Source: Robiginitomaculum sp. (lineage in GTDB: Bacteria; Pseudomonadota; Alphaproteobacteria; Caulobacterales; Maricaulaceae). Taken from it: a stretch of 54,241 nt of DNA. Positions 46,289 to 54,241 of this stretch are shown here, piece after piece (the stretch's first letter is position 1; each line of letters opens with the position of its first letter). The notes beneath the pieces are model-generated. The model saw only the letters and a program-made list of their open reading frames with translations, was not told where the DNA came from and made no database searches. The stretch is taken from contig JAJFFP010000035.1 in NCBI GenBank assembly GCA_021776595.1, forward strand, positions 1 to 54,241. Reading direction: 5' to 3'. Both the position numbers and the translations under genes were made by a program.

Positions 46289-47344
46289 CTATGCGGCGTC
46301 ACGCCCTTTGGCAGCATCCGAATTGATGGACACCTTGTTGCGTCCCGCATGTTTAGAGCGATAAAGCGCTTCATCGGCGTGCTCAATCAGATCTTCAATG
46401 CTGTCATTCTGGCTGAACTGCGCGACACCCAATGAAACGGTCACTGTGCCCATATCCTCATTAGTGGACTTACGCAGCAGTTTCTTGGATTCCACGCTGG
46501 CACGGATGTTATCGGCAAGATCAAATGCTGTCTGTCCATCGGTATCGGGCATGATGACCGCAAATTCTTCACCGCCATAACGTGCCACCAGATGGGATTT
46601 GGACGCATGGCGTTGCAGGCATGAAGCAACAAAGCGGATGATCTGATCACCGGTCTGGTGGCCCCAGGTGTCATTGAAGCGTTTGAAATGGTCAATGTCG
46701 CAAAGGATCAGGCTTAACGGCTTCTCGCCCTCTTCTGACGCCGAGCAATGCAGCAACATGCTTTCATCAAAGCGTTTGCGGTTGGCAATGCCGGTCAGTG
46801 CATCAGTCATGGCCTCGGTGCGCACTTGTTCCAGATTGGTGCGCAGTGAATTAACTTCGTCGGTGGTTTTGTTGAGTTTTTTCTCAAGCTGTTGGGTATG
46901 GTCCTGCATTTTGGTCGTTGCCGCCAATAGCGTATCGACCATTTCTTTAAGCGATTTATCATCATTGGCCTGGGCCAGAATATCAGTGGCACCAGACAGG
47001 GTTTTTTCATACTCAACCGTGTTACGTTCCGCCGCCGACAGCATACGCAATACCGTGCCAAGTTCCTTACTGAATTTGCCGCCGGCCTTTAGCGCCTGAT
47101 CGGTCAGGTCTGTGCCTGCAAAATAGCGTTTGTGCAGCGTGGTGCATTGGGTTTGATCCAGGGCTTTATCCTTGATCAGAGGGCGAATTTCTTTTGCAAG
47201 CGAGGGCTTCTCACCACTAACATACGCATGGAATAACTGGTAATTATCAGGGCTTGCATCCAGACCAAGCTCATCAAGAAGTTTTATAACTTTTTGTGCC
47301 TGCTGTTGATTGTTTTTACCCGTCACTTTTGTTGCAGTAGACAT
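46289..47344 (-). CDS. Soluble diguanylate cyclase (GGDEF domain)
   Basis: 351 residues without membrane segments. The first 180 or so residues are helical, including a coiled coil (QLEKKLNKTTDEVNSL), followed by a GGDEF domain at about 190-345 with active GGEEF, DIDHFKRFNDTWGH and the SLGVAQF segment. It should make cyclic di-GMP. The RxxD inhibitory site upstream of GGEEF reads SKSH, so feedback inhibition by product is probably missing. ATG 47344 is preferred because AAGGG precedes it. The input signal is unknown; the coiled coil suggests dimer-dependent control. Confidence 0.9.
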   Translation of the reverse strand: MSTATKVTGKNNQQQAQKVIKLLDELGLDASPDNYQLFHAYVSGEKPSLAKEIRPLIKDKALDQTQCTTLHKRYFAGTDLTDQALKAGGKFSKELGTVLRMLSAAERNTVEYEKTLSGATDILAQANDDKSLKEMVDTLLAATTKMQDHTQQLEKKLNKTTDEVNSLRTNLEQVRTEAMTDALTGIANRKRFDESMLLHCSASEEGEKPLSLILCDIDHFKRFNDTWGHQTGDQIIRFVASCLQRHASKSHLVARYGGEEFAVIMPDTDGQTAFDLADNIRASVESKKLLRKSTNEDMGTVTVSLGVAQFSQNDSIEDLIEHADEALYRSKHAGRNKVSINSDAAKGRDAA

Positions 47345-47489
47345 ATTCAAACCCTTTACGCGGCTCAAGGTGTTACATCGAGCCATCAATTTGTTTGCAA
47401 TAGACTACGATGCAAAACCAAACAGAGGGTAAAGAAAATTGCGAATAAGCAAGGAAATAAATAGAAGCCCTACGGTATCAACTTACCAA

Positions 47490-49043
47490 TTACCCGCGTT
47501 TGAAAAAATCTGGCATGGCATTTCCAAAGCCCAGGGGTTTGCCTTTTTGAGAAGGTTTCTGCCCAGGCTCATGGTTTTGTGATTTTGGCTCAGGCCGTGG
47601 TTTGTCTTGTTTTTTTTGCGTAGCGGGCTTGGCTGTTTCGTTGGTTTTCACGCTGGGCACATGCGCAATAACCGGTGCCTCATCTTTTCTTGATGCGGGT
47701 TTGCGGGACCTGACCTTGCGACGCGCAGGTTTTGGTGTGTCTTCCTTTATATCCTTGACCGTTTCTTCTGTCGCGGGGGGAGTGACCGGGGCTTCTGCTT
47801 CTGGCTTGCGCCCTCTAACCGGGCGTCGGACGGTGCGTTTATTTCCGCTTTCCTTCGCTTCGCTCTTTGTGGGCTTTGAAACGTCCTCTGGCGCGGATTC
47901 TACTGGTGTTTCAGTCTTTTTTGCACCAGGGGTTGTCGGGATTTCCTGGCCAATCAAGTTTTGCACACCGGCCAGTGATTTGGCATCATGGGGTGTGGCA
48001 ATGGTTACCGCATGGCCCACTTTGCCGGCCCGGCCAGTGCGGCCAATACGGTGGATGTAATCTTCAGGGTGCATGGGCACGTCATAATTCAGCACATGGC
48101 TGACGTCTGGAATATCCAGCCCGCGCGCCGCAACATCGCTGGCAATCAGCAGGTCAATATCACCATTTTTGAAATTTTCCAGGGTTTGCGTTCGCACACT
48201 TTGCGGCAGATCGCCATGAATTGGCGAGGCTTTATATTTAGCTTTCTTCAAATAGGAGGCCACCCGGTCCACATCGCGTTTGCGATTGCAGAAAACAATG
48301 GCATTACGCACTTCATGCTGATCAATAATTTTACGCAAGGCTTCGTTCTTATGCCGTGCATCATTGCGGTCCAGCTTTACCAGAAATTGCACAATGGTAT
48401 CGGCGGTTGCTGTTGGCCGGGTGACTTCAACCCGTTTTGGATTGTGCAGGAAAGTATCTACGATACGCTGAATCTCTGGTGGCATCGTGGCCGAGAAAAA
48501 TAAGGTTTGGCGGGTGAAAGGCGTCATCTTGAAGATGCGTTCAATATCGGGAATAAAGCCCATGTCCAGCATGCGGTCAGCTTCATCAACCACCAGTAAT
48601 TGCACACCGTTCATCAGCAAATTACCACGCTCCACATGGTCGAGCAGGCGGCCAGGGGTTGCGATCAGGACGTCAACGCCTTGCATCAGTTTGCGATTTT
48701 GATCACCAAAGGCCACACCGCCAATCAACAGCGCCATGGAGAGTTTGTGATACTTTCCGTATTTTTCAAAATTTTCAGCAACCTGGGCAGCCAGTTCACG
48801 CGTAGGCTCCAATATCAAAGAGCGTGGCATACGTGCTTTCGCCTTGCCACGGCTCAAAATATCAATCATTGGCAAAGTGAAAGAGGCGGTTTTTCCGGTT
48901 CCGGTCTGGGCAATGCCCAGCACATCGCGTGCCGCCAGCACATGGGGAATGGCTTCGGCCTGGATCAGAGTAGGTTCGCTATAGCCGGCTTCTTTGACGG
49001 CTTTCAGGGTTTTGGGGTCTAGCCCCATATCTTCAAAATTCAT
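47490..49043 (-). CDS. DEAD-box RNA helicase, RhlE type
   Basis: 517 residues. The helicase core runs to about 370: Q motif, Walker A AQTGTGKT (Lys51), PTRELA, DEAD, SAT, ASDVAARGLD and HRIGRTGRAG. The last 140 residues are a disordered Lys/Arg/Pro-rich tail with repeats resembling RRPVRGRKP and RRKVRSRKP, probably for RNA contact. It remodels RNA in ribosome assembly or decay. ATG 49043 (MNFEDMGL) matches the family start; ATG 49052 is three codons earlier. Confidence 0.93.
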   Translation of the reverse strand: MNFEDMGLDPKTLKAVKEAGYSEPTLIQAEAIPHVLAARDVLGIAQTGTGKTASFTLPMIDILSRGKAKARMPRSLILEPTRELAAQVAENFEKYGKYHKLSMALLIGGVAFGDQNRKLMQGVDVLIATPGRLLDHVERGNLLMNGVQLLVVDEADRMLDMGFIPDIERIFKMTPFTRQTLFFSATMPPEIQRIVDTFLHNPKRVEVTRPTATADTIVQFLVKLDRNDARHKNEALRKIIDQHEVRNAIVFCNRKRDVDRVASYLKKAKYKASPIHGDLPQSVRTQTLENFKNGDIDLLIASDVAARGLDIPDVSHVLNYDVPMHPEDYIHRIGRTGRAGKVGHAVTIATPHDAKSLAGVQNLIGQEIPTTPGAKKTETPVESAPEDVSKPTKSEAKESGNKRTVRRPVRGRKPEAEAPVTPPATEETVKDIKEDTPKPARRKVRSRKPASRKDEAPVIAHVPSVKTNETAKPATQKKQDKPRPEPKSQNHEPGQKPSQKGKPLGFGNAMPDFFKRG

Positions 49044-49125
49044 GGGCACCATGGTTAAAATTATGGGCGCGTCGATAACATATCCCGCGCGGTGCGGACC
49101 ATAAGGCGACTTGTGCCCAAGTCAA

Positions 49126-49160
49126 TGCGGGCCAGACAGGTAAAGACTGTCCAGCCCGCA
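49126..49160 (-). terminator. Hairpin behind the amidohydrolase operon
   Basis: On the minus strand TGCGGGC (49154-49160) pairs with GCCCGCA (49126-49132), and an inner GACAG/CTGTC stem follows after a symmetric two-base internal loop. It sits 21 bases past the stop of the distal amidohydrolase gene. There is no good T run, so termination strength is uncertain. Confidence 0.4.
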
Positions 49161-49180
49161 CATTATTGCATGATTCAGCC

Positions 49181-50455
49181 TTATCGATAGGCAAAAGGCT
49201 TTTCTTTGGCATGGCTTAAATCAATGTAGCGATCACGCAACTTCGTCTGTCTCGATGTCAGGCTCTGTTTCTTGCCATCAATAAAGACGTAATCGGGGCT
49301 GCTCATCAGCTCCAGCGGATCACCATCCCAGACCACCACATCAGCCTTCATGCCATTGGCCAGGGTGCCAAGGCGGTCATCAAGGCCAAAGATTTCAGCA
49401 GGAGCACTGGTAATGGCGGCAAAAGCGGCCGCCCAGGGCATTCCGTTGGCAACGGCGTCACCGGCCTGTTGCGCCCCCAGACGGGCGTTAAATGACTCGC
49501 CGATCTGGGCAATGGCAACCGTAACGCCGGCCTTGTTCAGCCGTGCCGCATTATACATGGTCGCCCCCAGGGTTTCAAAACTACCGGGCAGATTATCCTG
49601 TGGTTGAACGATGACCGGTATCCCGGCAGCAGCCAGCATGTCTGCTACCATCCAGCCTTCGGCGGCACCAACGGCCACCAGATCCAGCCTGGGTTGCGTT
49701 TTTTGCAGCCCGACCAGATTGACCAGATCTGAGGCGCGATTGGCATAGACAAGCAAGGGCATACGCCCTTCTGTGACAGGTTTTAATGCCAGCGCATCGG
49801 CTTCATTCAACAAAGACCCTTCGCGTGCCCGGCCAGGGCGCACGGTTCGTGCCTCGGCCAGTGCATTACGAAGATAGGCCCAGGCGGCAGGGCGGGAACC
49901 ACCGGCAATACGTGCGCCGCGTTCGCCCATTTGCACCGTAACAAAAGCCTTGCCTTTGGTGATGGAATTAAAACGACCACTGGTGTCGGTAATAAAACCC
50001 GTGCCAGAGAATATGTTGGCCCCAGGTCCGGTGGCCACGGCCATACGGGTCATGCCTTCAATTTTGGTGATGGCAACGGCCTCGGCCTTGGGGTTAAAGC
50101 CATCCACCCCGTCAAGGGCAACCGAGAATTCAGAATCCCCGGCGCTGGAATCATTGGTGCTGGATTCAGCACCAACTTCGACCAGACCGACTTGCGCCAG
50201 GGGGGTAAAGAGGCCGGGCGTTACCCATTTTCCACGGGCATCAATGCGTGTGGAGTCATCTGGAATGGCGATATTGGTGCCAACGGCAACAATTTTTCCA
50301 TCACGCATGATGACGGTGCCATTTTCAATCTGGCCTTGCGCCGTATTGGTGATGACCTTGCCGCCAGTAATGGCAAATGTTTGCGCCAGGGCAGGGCCAG
50401 CAACAGCCATACCCATGAGGGCGGCGGCAGTGGTTATATTTTTGAAAATGCTCAT
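49181..50455 (-). CDS. Exported amidohydrolase-like protein lacking the metal-binding HxH
   Basis: 424 residues with a signal peptide ending ALAQ. The overall architecture is that of imidazolonepropionase-like amidohydrolases (GGKVITNTAQGQIENGTV, KWVTPGL, and C-terminal LGTLANGMKADVVVWDGDP). Where active members have DxHxH after VTPG, this protein has TPLAQ, so the two first metal ligands are missing. It is encoded directly after, and overlaps by ATGA, an exported amidohydrolase with an intact HxH. A non-catalytic partner subunit is the simplest reading; a degenerating duplicate is the alternative. Confidence 0.85.
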   Translation of the reverse strand: MSIFKNITTAAALMGMAVAGPALAQTFAITGGKVITNTAQGQIENGTVIMRDGKIVAVGTNIAIPDDSTRIDARGKWVTPGLFTPLAQVGLVEVGAESSTNDSSAGDSEFSVALDGVDGFNPKAEAVAITKIEGMTRMAVATGPGANIFSGTGFITDTSGRFNSITKGKAFVTVQMGERGARIAGGSRPAAWAYLRNALAEARTVRPGRAREGSLLNEADALALKPVTEGRMPLLVYANRASDLVNLVGLQKTQPRLDLVAVGAAEGWMVADMLAAAGIPVIVQPQDNLPGSFETLGATMYNAARLNKAGVTVAIAQIGESFNARLGAQQAGDAVANGMPWAAAFAAITSAPAEIFGLDDRLGTLANGMKADVVVWDGDPLELMSSPDYVFIDGKKQSLTSRQTKLRDRYIDLSHAKEKPFAYR

Positions 50456-51873
50456 TTGTCATCTCCTTCACCGGGTTGGCCAAGCTCAAAATCGGATACG
50501 GCCTGATGGGCTTTATCATTACGGTCATACGTCACGGCGCCGTCCACAAAGACGGTTTCGGCGCGGGCATAGACGCTAAAGGGATTACCTGACCAGACCA
50601 CCACATCGGCATTCAGGCCGGGTTTTAAGGCCCCGGTTTTATCACCAATACCCAACAGTTTGGCGGGGTTTGACGACAGCCATGTCCAGGCTACGCCCTG
50701 GCTGATATTCAGCCCGGCTTTATTGCCATCGGCAAGGGCCTTGGCTGCTTCCTGATTGAGGCGCTGAATACCGACCTGGCTGTCTGAATGGACAATCGCG
50801 CAGGCCCCGGCATTGTGCACCATGGGGATGTTTTCACGCACCGAGTCATAGGCTTCCATCTTAAAACCGCCCCAATCGGCCCACATGGCGGCACAAGTGT
50901 CATTCTCGCGCAAAAGGTCAGCGACTTTATAGGCCTCTACCGCATGATGGAAAGCGCCAACATGATAGCCAAACTCTTTTGACATATCGATGACCTGGGC
51001 CATTTCATCGGCACGGTAACAGTGCATGTTGACGATGATCTCACCGTCCAGCACCCCGGCCAGGGTTTCCATCTGTAAATTACGTTTCGGGGCCTTGGGC
51101 GGTTTTTTATCCTTGTCTTTTTTGTCTTTGGCGTTGCTCTTCTTTTCTTCCCACTTGACATAATCCGTGCGGTAATCATCCCAACTTTTTTGGTAAGCCT
51201 TGGCGGAAATCCAGGCCTTGCGATAACGGGAAAAATTACCCATGCGTGAGCCTGGTCCACCTTTTTGGCCATATACCCGTTTGGGATTTTCGCCGCAGGC
51301 CATTTTCAGCGCATAGGGTGCGCCTGGAAACTTCATGCCCTGAACCGTGCGCGAGGGCACGTTTTTCAGCACGGTGCCGCGACCACCAAACAAATTGGCT
51401 GAGCCAGGCAGGATCAACATGGCGGTAACGCCGCCAGCACGGGCACGGTTAAAGCCCGGATCGTGTGGCCATACACCATGTTCAGAAGAGACCTCGGCGG
51501 TTACCGGATTGGTCACTTCATTGCCATCCGATTGAGCGCGAACGCCGGGGGAGGCGTAAACGCCAAGATGCGAATGCACATCAATAATACCGGGTGTAAC
51601 CCATTTGCCGGTGCCATCAATGATGCTGGCCCCGTCCGGGGCGCTGAGATTCTCGCCGACAGCGGTGATTTTACCATTTTCCAGCAACACATCAGCATTG
51701 GGTATATCTGCACCCATGCCATCAAAGACATGCGCGCCGCGAATTAATACCGGTCCTGATGGTATCGCCTGATAGGTCGATGGAAACGGATTTTTGTCGA
51801 TCTCCACCATCTGGGCAGTGGCGGTGCCACATACCATTGTCAACGCGCCAACAAGCGCGAGTTTACTGATCAC
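50452..51873 (-). CDS. Exported amidohydrolase (predicted periplasmic)
   Basis: 473 residues from GTG 51873, chosen because GGGAGG stands 5 bases upstream and a signal peptide (ISKLALVGAL... ending ATA) begins there. The metal motif VTPGIIDVHSH gives His100 and His102; further candidate ligands are MHCYRADE, FHHAVEAYK and IVHSDSQ. A Lys/Asp-rich insert (about 225-250) interrupts the barrel. The substrate is probably a small amide or dipeptide-like compound; it cannot be named. It is coupled by ATGA to the following amidohydrolase-like gene that lacks the metal site. Confidence 0.88.
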   Translation of the reverse strand: MISKLALVGALTMVCGTATAQMVEIDKNPFPSTYQAIPSGPVLIRGAHVFDGMGADIPNADVLLENGKITAVGENLSAPDGASIIDGTGKWVTPGIIDVHSHLGVYASPGVRAQSDGNEVTNPVTAEVSSEHGVWPHDPGFNRARAGGVTAMLILPGSANLFGGRGTVLKNVPSRTVQGMKFPGAPYALKMACGENPKRVYGQKGGPGSRMGNFSRYRKAWISAKAYQKSWDDYRTDYVKWEEKKSNAKDKKDKDKKPPKAPKRNLQMETLAGVLDGEIIVNMHCYRADEMAQVIDMSKEFGYHVGAFHHAVEAYKVADLLRENDTCAAMWADWGGFKMEAYDSVRENIPMVHNAGACAIVHSDSQVGIQRLNQEAAKALADGNKAGLNISQGVAWTWLSSNPAKLLGIGDKTGALKPGLNADVVVWSGNPFSVYARAETVFVDGAVTYDRNDKAHQAVSDFELGQPGEGDDK

Positions 51874-51999
51874 ATTAGCCTCCCTTATACCCGGCTTATC
51901 TTTACTTGTGCCGGACTCCTGAGCGCAGGCTAACACCACCCACCCATGATGCAAGCAGGTCAATCCTAACATTATTGTCATTTTGCGTGAGCCGTATGC

Positions 52000-52503
52000 C
52001 TAAATCATCATGGCCGCGTCATCGGCAACATAAAGCGGTGCTTCGCCGCGTGCCAGACGGTGCAGGTGATCGGTAAAGCCATCCAGCCTTAGCCCTGCAT
52101 CATTTGTGACCCTGAGCAGGGCATCGGGTTCTGCCGTCCGGTATAATGCACTGGCCAGCGCCCATAACCGCAACGAGCGCATGCCGGTCAGACAAAACCC
52201 CAGCACCGGACCGGGATTATCGCTCATGGCCTCACCGGCGGCAATCAGGGCATTATGCGAAAAGGCAGCGCCGTTAATTATGGGCACATACGCATAGGCC
52301 AGTCCGGCGGTCTGGGCGGCTTGTTTCAAGGTGGCGCTTGGCGGCTGTTCGTCCTCATCCTCTTCGCCATCGGGGCGGGCGTTGAGGATCAGGGCAAAGC
52401 CCATTTGCCTGGCCATCTGCATATCCCCGGCCATGACCTGTGGGGCCGTGGAAAAGTCTGGCGTTATACGGGTCAGGCGCGTCATCAGTTCTGGGGAGGT
52501 CAT
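52000..52503 (-). CDS. DUF442/TIGR01244-family phosphatase-like or sulfur-transfer protein
   Basis: 167 residues. The pattern MGFALILNARPDGE, AGLAYAYVPI and FCLTGMRSLRLWAL corresponds to the beta-lactamase-hydrolase-like (DUF442) domain, which has a Cys-x4-Arg phosphatase/rhodanese-like loop (Cys104, Arg109). Relatives are often linked to sulfide metabolism, but no such gene is next to it. It lies 127 bases downstream of the start of the amidohydrolase operon on the same strand. Confidence 0.8.
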   Translation of the reverse strand: MTSPELMTRLTRITPDFSTAPQVMAGDMQMARQMGFALILNARPDGEEDEDEQPPSATLKQAAQTAGLAYAYVPIINGAAFSHNALIAAGEAMSDNPGPVLGFCLTGMRSLRLWALASALYRTAEPDALLRVTNDAGLRLDGFTDHLHRLARGEAPLYVADDAAMMI

Positions 52504-52570
52504 AGGGCGATCTTTCTGTTGGCACTAAAATGGTGCCAGAGATTGAAAATTCAAGACAGGTTTGAGCCGC

Positions 52571-53005
52571 TTAGCGCTGGTATTTGATAAAAGGCGTAAG
52601 GGTGGCCACCTTGTCATAAAGCCGCCGACTGGTGCTATTATGCTCCTCGGTCAGCCAATAGACTTGCCCGGCATCACGTTGATCGGCGCGTTCGTAGACC
52701 GCCTCGATCAGGGCGCGGCCAATGCCCTGTCCGCGCTCGGTGGGGCTAGTGAATAAATCAATCAGATAGCACGATGGTCCCGGTCGCCAGGTGTGCCCGT
52801 GAAAAACATAATGGGTAAAGCCGACCAGCTTTGCGGCATCACCTTCAGCCACCAACGCAAAAGGGCCGTCCGCTGGCGGGTCCATCAGACGTGCCCAGGT
52901 ATCTTTGGTGGTCGCCGATAAATCAGCCTTGTAACAGGCCTGATAGCCTTTCCACAGGGGTAGCCAGGTATCAAAGTCTTCGGGGCGGGCAGGGCGGATT
53001 ATCAT
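52571..53005 (-). CDS. GNAT-family N-acetyltransferase
   Basis: 144 residues. Acetyl-CoA-binding motif ERGQGIGRALIEAVYE and the end segment HNSTSRRLYDKVA are typical of GNAT enzymes. The start overlaps the LysE-type exporter gene by ATGA (ATG 53005), giving the correct MIIRPARPEDFDTW N-terminus; the open frame extends far upstream but without a domain. Pairing with an amino-acid exporter suggests an amine or amino-acid substrate, by inference only. Confidence 0.88.
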   Translation of the reverse strand: MIIRPARPEDFDTWLPLWKGYQACYKADLSATTKDTWARLMDPPADGPFALVAEGDAAKLVGFTHYVFHGHTWRPGPSCYLIDLFTSPTERGQGIGRALIEAVYERADQRDAGQVYWLTEEHNSTSRRLYDKVATLTPFIKYQR

Positions 53006-53631
53006 TGTGCTTTTTGTACGGTTTTCAGACCTAACAGAATAGCGGCGATGATCATAAATGACCCGCCGATACGATCCAGCCAAACCAGGCCCGGGCCTCT
53101 TACAGCCTTGCCCATCCAGTGTGCAAGCGCCCCATAGGTGCATAAAAACAACCCGTCCATGATAATATAGGTGGTACTTAATATAAAAAACTGGATCCAA
53201 AATGCATGTTCTGACGAGATAAATTGCGGAAATAATGCCGCAAAAAACACAATAGCCTTTGGGTTGCTGGCCGAGGTGATAAAGCCCTGCAACCAAAGCC
53301 GTTGCAGGCTGGTTACCGATTTATTTTGCGCCATTTGATTGGGCTTTTTGGAACGTAAAAGGGTTTTTATACCTAACCAGAGAAGGTAAGCCACACCAAC
53401 CCATTTGATGACAAGAAGGCTATGCCCATAGGTCAATATTATTGCCGCCAACCCCAGGCTGGCCGCCAGCATTTGCCCCACATTGGCGGTCAAATCGCCC
53501 CACGCGGTCATCAAGGACCGGGTGAAGCCATTGGCCATACTGTTCGACAGCATCAGCAATTGGCTCGGCCCTGGCGTGATCATCAGCACCAAAACAGTAG
53601 CAACATAGATGATCCAGGTTTCAAAATTCAT
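53002..53631 (-). CDS. LysE/RhtB-family exporter
   Basis: 209 residues, six helices. The signature LMITPGPSQLLML and the ASNPKAIVFFAALFPQF block identify the family. It is diverged from the exporter next to gyrA. ATG 53631 is chosen because GGAAGGA precedes it. It is translationally coupled to the downstream acetyltransferase. Substrate unknown; a homoserine/threonine-like amino acid is usual for the family. Confidence 0.89.
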   Translation of the reverse strand: MNFETWIIYVATVLVLMITPGPSQLLMLSNSMANGFTRSLMTAWGDLTANVGQMLAASLGLAAIILTYGHSLLVIKWVGVAYLLWLGIKTLLRSKKPNQMAQNKSVTSLQRLWLQGFITSASNPKAIVFFAALFPQFISSEHAFWIQFFILSTTYIIMDGLFLCTYGALAHWMGKAVRGPGLVWLDRIGGSFMIIAAILLGLKTVQKAQ

Positions 53632-53767
53632 GACTATCCTTCCTAAACATCCTGTTTGTAAACAAACCACATGTATGCCCGTTTAAAAAGCAACTTTTCT
53701 GTGCTTGCAGAAGGGTGGGCAACAGATTCTGACTGGTTTGAAAACACCGTTTAAGCATCACTCAAGG

Positions 53768-53853
53768 TGTCATACCGGGCTTGATCCGGTATCCATGAAG
53801 CAGGGCAGAATAGATGGATATTCAGTATAGGCCCCGGCTCAAGGCCGGGGTGA
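53768..53853. repeat. Composite inverted pair of TGTCA-type palindromic repeats
   Basis: TGTCATACCGGGCTTGATCC at 53769-53788 is one copy; it contains ATACCGG/CCGGTAT. About 35 bases later the other strand carries TGTCACCCCGGCCTTGAGCC, containing CCCCGG/CCGGGG. The two copies face each other. A third fragment (GGCATGACA, near 53889) lies beyond. The 270-base gap between the LysE gene and parE holds no other feature. Confidence 0.75.
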
Positions 53854-53901
53854 CATGGGTTTGATATCCCTCACTCTTAGGTTCGCTCGGCATGACAACC
53901 C

Positions 53902-54241
53902 CTAAACATCCAATTCGCGCACAAATCTGGCGTGTTCCTGAATGAAGGCAAAGCGCAATTCGGGTTTTTTGCCCATCAATGTTTCCACCAGTGCCTCGGT
54001 GGTGGGCAGGTTGTCTTCATCAAAGCGAATACGGGCCAGTGTGCGCTTTGACGGGTCCATGGTAGTTTCTTTTAGTTGTGCGGGCATCATTTCGCCCAGC
54101 CCCTTAAAGCGGCTGATCTCGACCTTGCCGCGCCCGGAAAATTCGGTGCGCAACAGCTCCTCGCGGTGCGCATCATCGCGGGCATAGGCGCTTTTGCCCT
54201 TTTGGCTGAGGCGGTAGAGCGGTGGCAGCGCCAGATAGAGC
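53902..54241 (-). CDS. parE: DNA topoisomerase IV subunit B, C-terminal part
   Basis: The frame continues off the right edge; about 112 C-terminal residues are seen. LYLALPPLYRLSQKGKSAYA, ISRFKGLGEMMPAQL and the ending GKKPELRFAFIQEHARFV are the toprim/C-terminal blocks of type IIA B subunits. TTMDPSKRTLARI and the LMGKKPELRF end fit ParE better than GyrB. ParE supplies ATPase activity for decatenation by topoisomerase IV with ParC. Preceding it in the reading direction is off-window. Confidence 0.88.
   Translation of the reverse strand, partial: LYLALPPLYRLSQKGKSAYARDDAHREELLRTEFSGRGKVEISRFKGLGEMMPAQLKETTMDPSKRTLARIRFDEDNLPTTEALVETLMGKKPELRFAFIQEHARFVRELDV

Noticed and set aside
51874-51981. 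Longer start of the catalytic amidohydrolase
   Set aside because: The GTG at 51873 has a strong ribosome site and begins a proper signal peptide.
1-54241. CRISPR arrays, tRNA/rRNA genes, integrases or insertion sequences
   Set aside because: No direct-repeat array, cloverleaf-like gene or transposase-like protein was seen on either strand.

Overview
The window is an ordinary-looking chromosomal segment of an alphaproteobacterium of moderate GC content. The evidence is gene order: surE-pcm-DipM/NlpD-type LytM factor-yajC-secD-secF; gyrA-coaD-two cyclophilins-queA; dacA-tmk-holB-tatD-MBL hydrolase; glyA-nrdR-nusB-thiL. Further support comes from a Ros/MucR-family regulator and from a GTTC-N7-GTTC LexA box, the alphaproteobacterial type, in front of uvrA. 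The exact family cannot be fixed from sequence reading alone; a Hyphomonadales/Maricaulales-like lineage is a reasonable guess. I see no prophage, insertion sequence, CRISPR array, rRNA or tRNA.

Layout. 1-7143: 3' end of surE, a stand-alone pcm, a second PCMT fused to an erythromycin-esterase domain, an envelope LysM/LytM lipoprotein, a small TonB-C protein and a chemoreceptor. 7327-10966: yajC-secD-secF plus a PuuD-type membrane protein. 10979-15761 (minus): five translationally coupled membrane genes, namely three paralogous polytopic proteins interleaved with two CPBP-type intramembrane proteases. This is the best candidate for an undescribed system. 15911-20430: a His-rich membrane protein, a TPR-like/TonB-C exported protein, trmFO and a PhyH dioxygenase. 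20774-24338: divergent uvrA and ssb around a LexA box, with a palindromic repeat inserted in frame inside uvrA. 24394-26158: an SDR-DoxX-like fusion and a frameshifted DUF2269 gene. 26413-33503: gyrA, a LysE exporter, coaD, two cyclophilins, an AhpD-like protein and queA. 33510-36975 (minus): sulfur amino-acid genes and a cyclopropane fatty-acid synthase. 37139-41650: dacA-tmk-holB-tatD-MBL operon. 41655-45702: mucR diverging from glyA-nrdR-nusB-thiL, with a possible switchable leader before glyA. 45753-54241: an exported hypothetical protein, a diguanylate cyclase, an RNA helicase, an active/inactive amidohydrolase pair, small enzymes, a LysE exporter, a composite palindromic repeat and the 3' end of parE.

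The genes serve envelope biogenesis (Sec auxiliary complex, LytM factor, DacA, Cfa), DNA maintenance (UvrA, SSB, GyrA, ParE, HolB, Tmk), one-carbon and nucleotide supply (GlyA, NrdR, ThiL) and tRNA modification (TrmFO, QueA). Start codons were chosen by Shine-Dalgarno spacing, by signal-peptide or domain boundaries, and in one case by the LexA box. Three dispersed palindromic repeat families are visible: the CTCATnCTGAGGAG...CTCGAAGGA type (two copies), the TGTCAnnCCGG type (an inverted pair) and a multi-hairpin element at 20500-20647.
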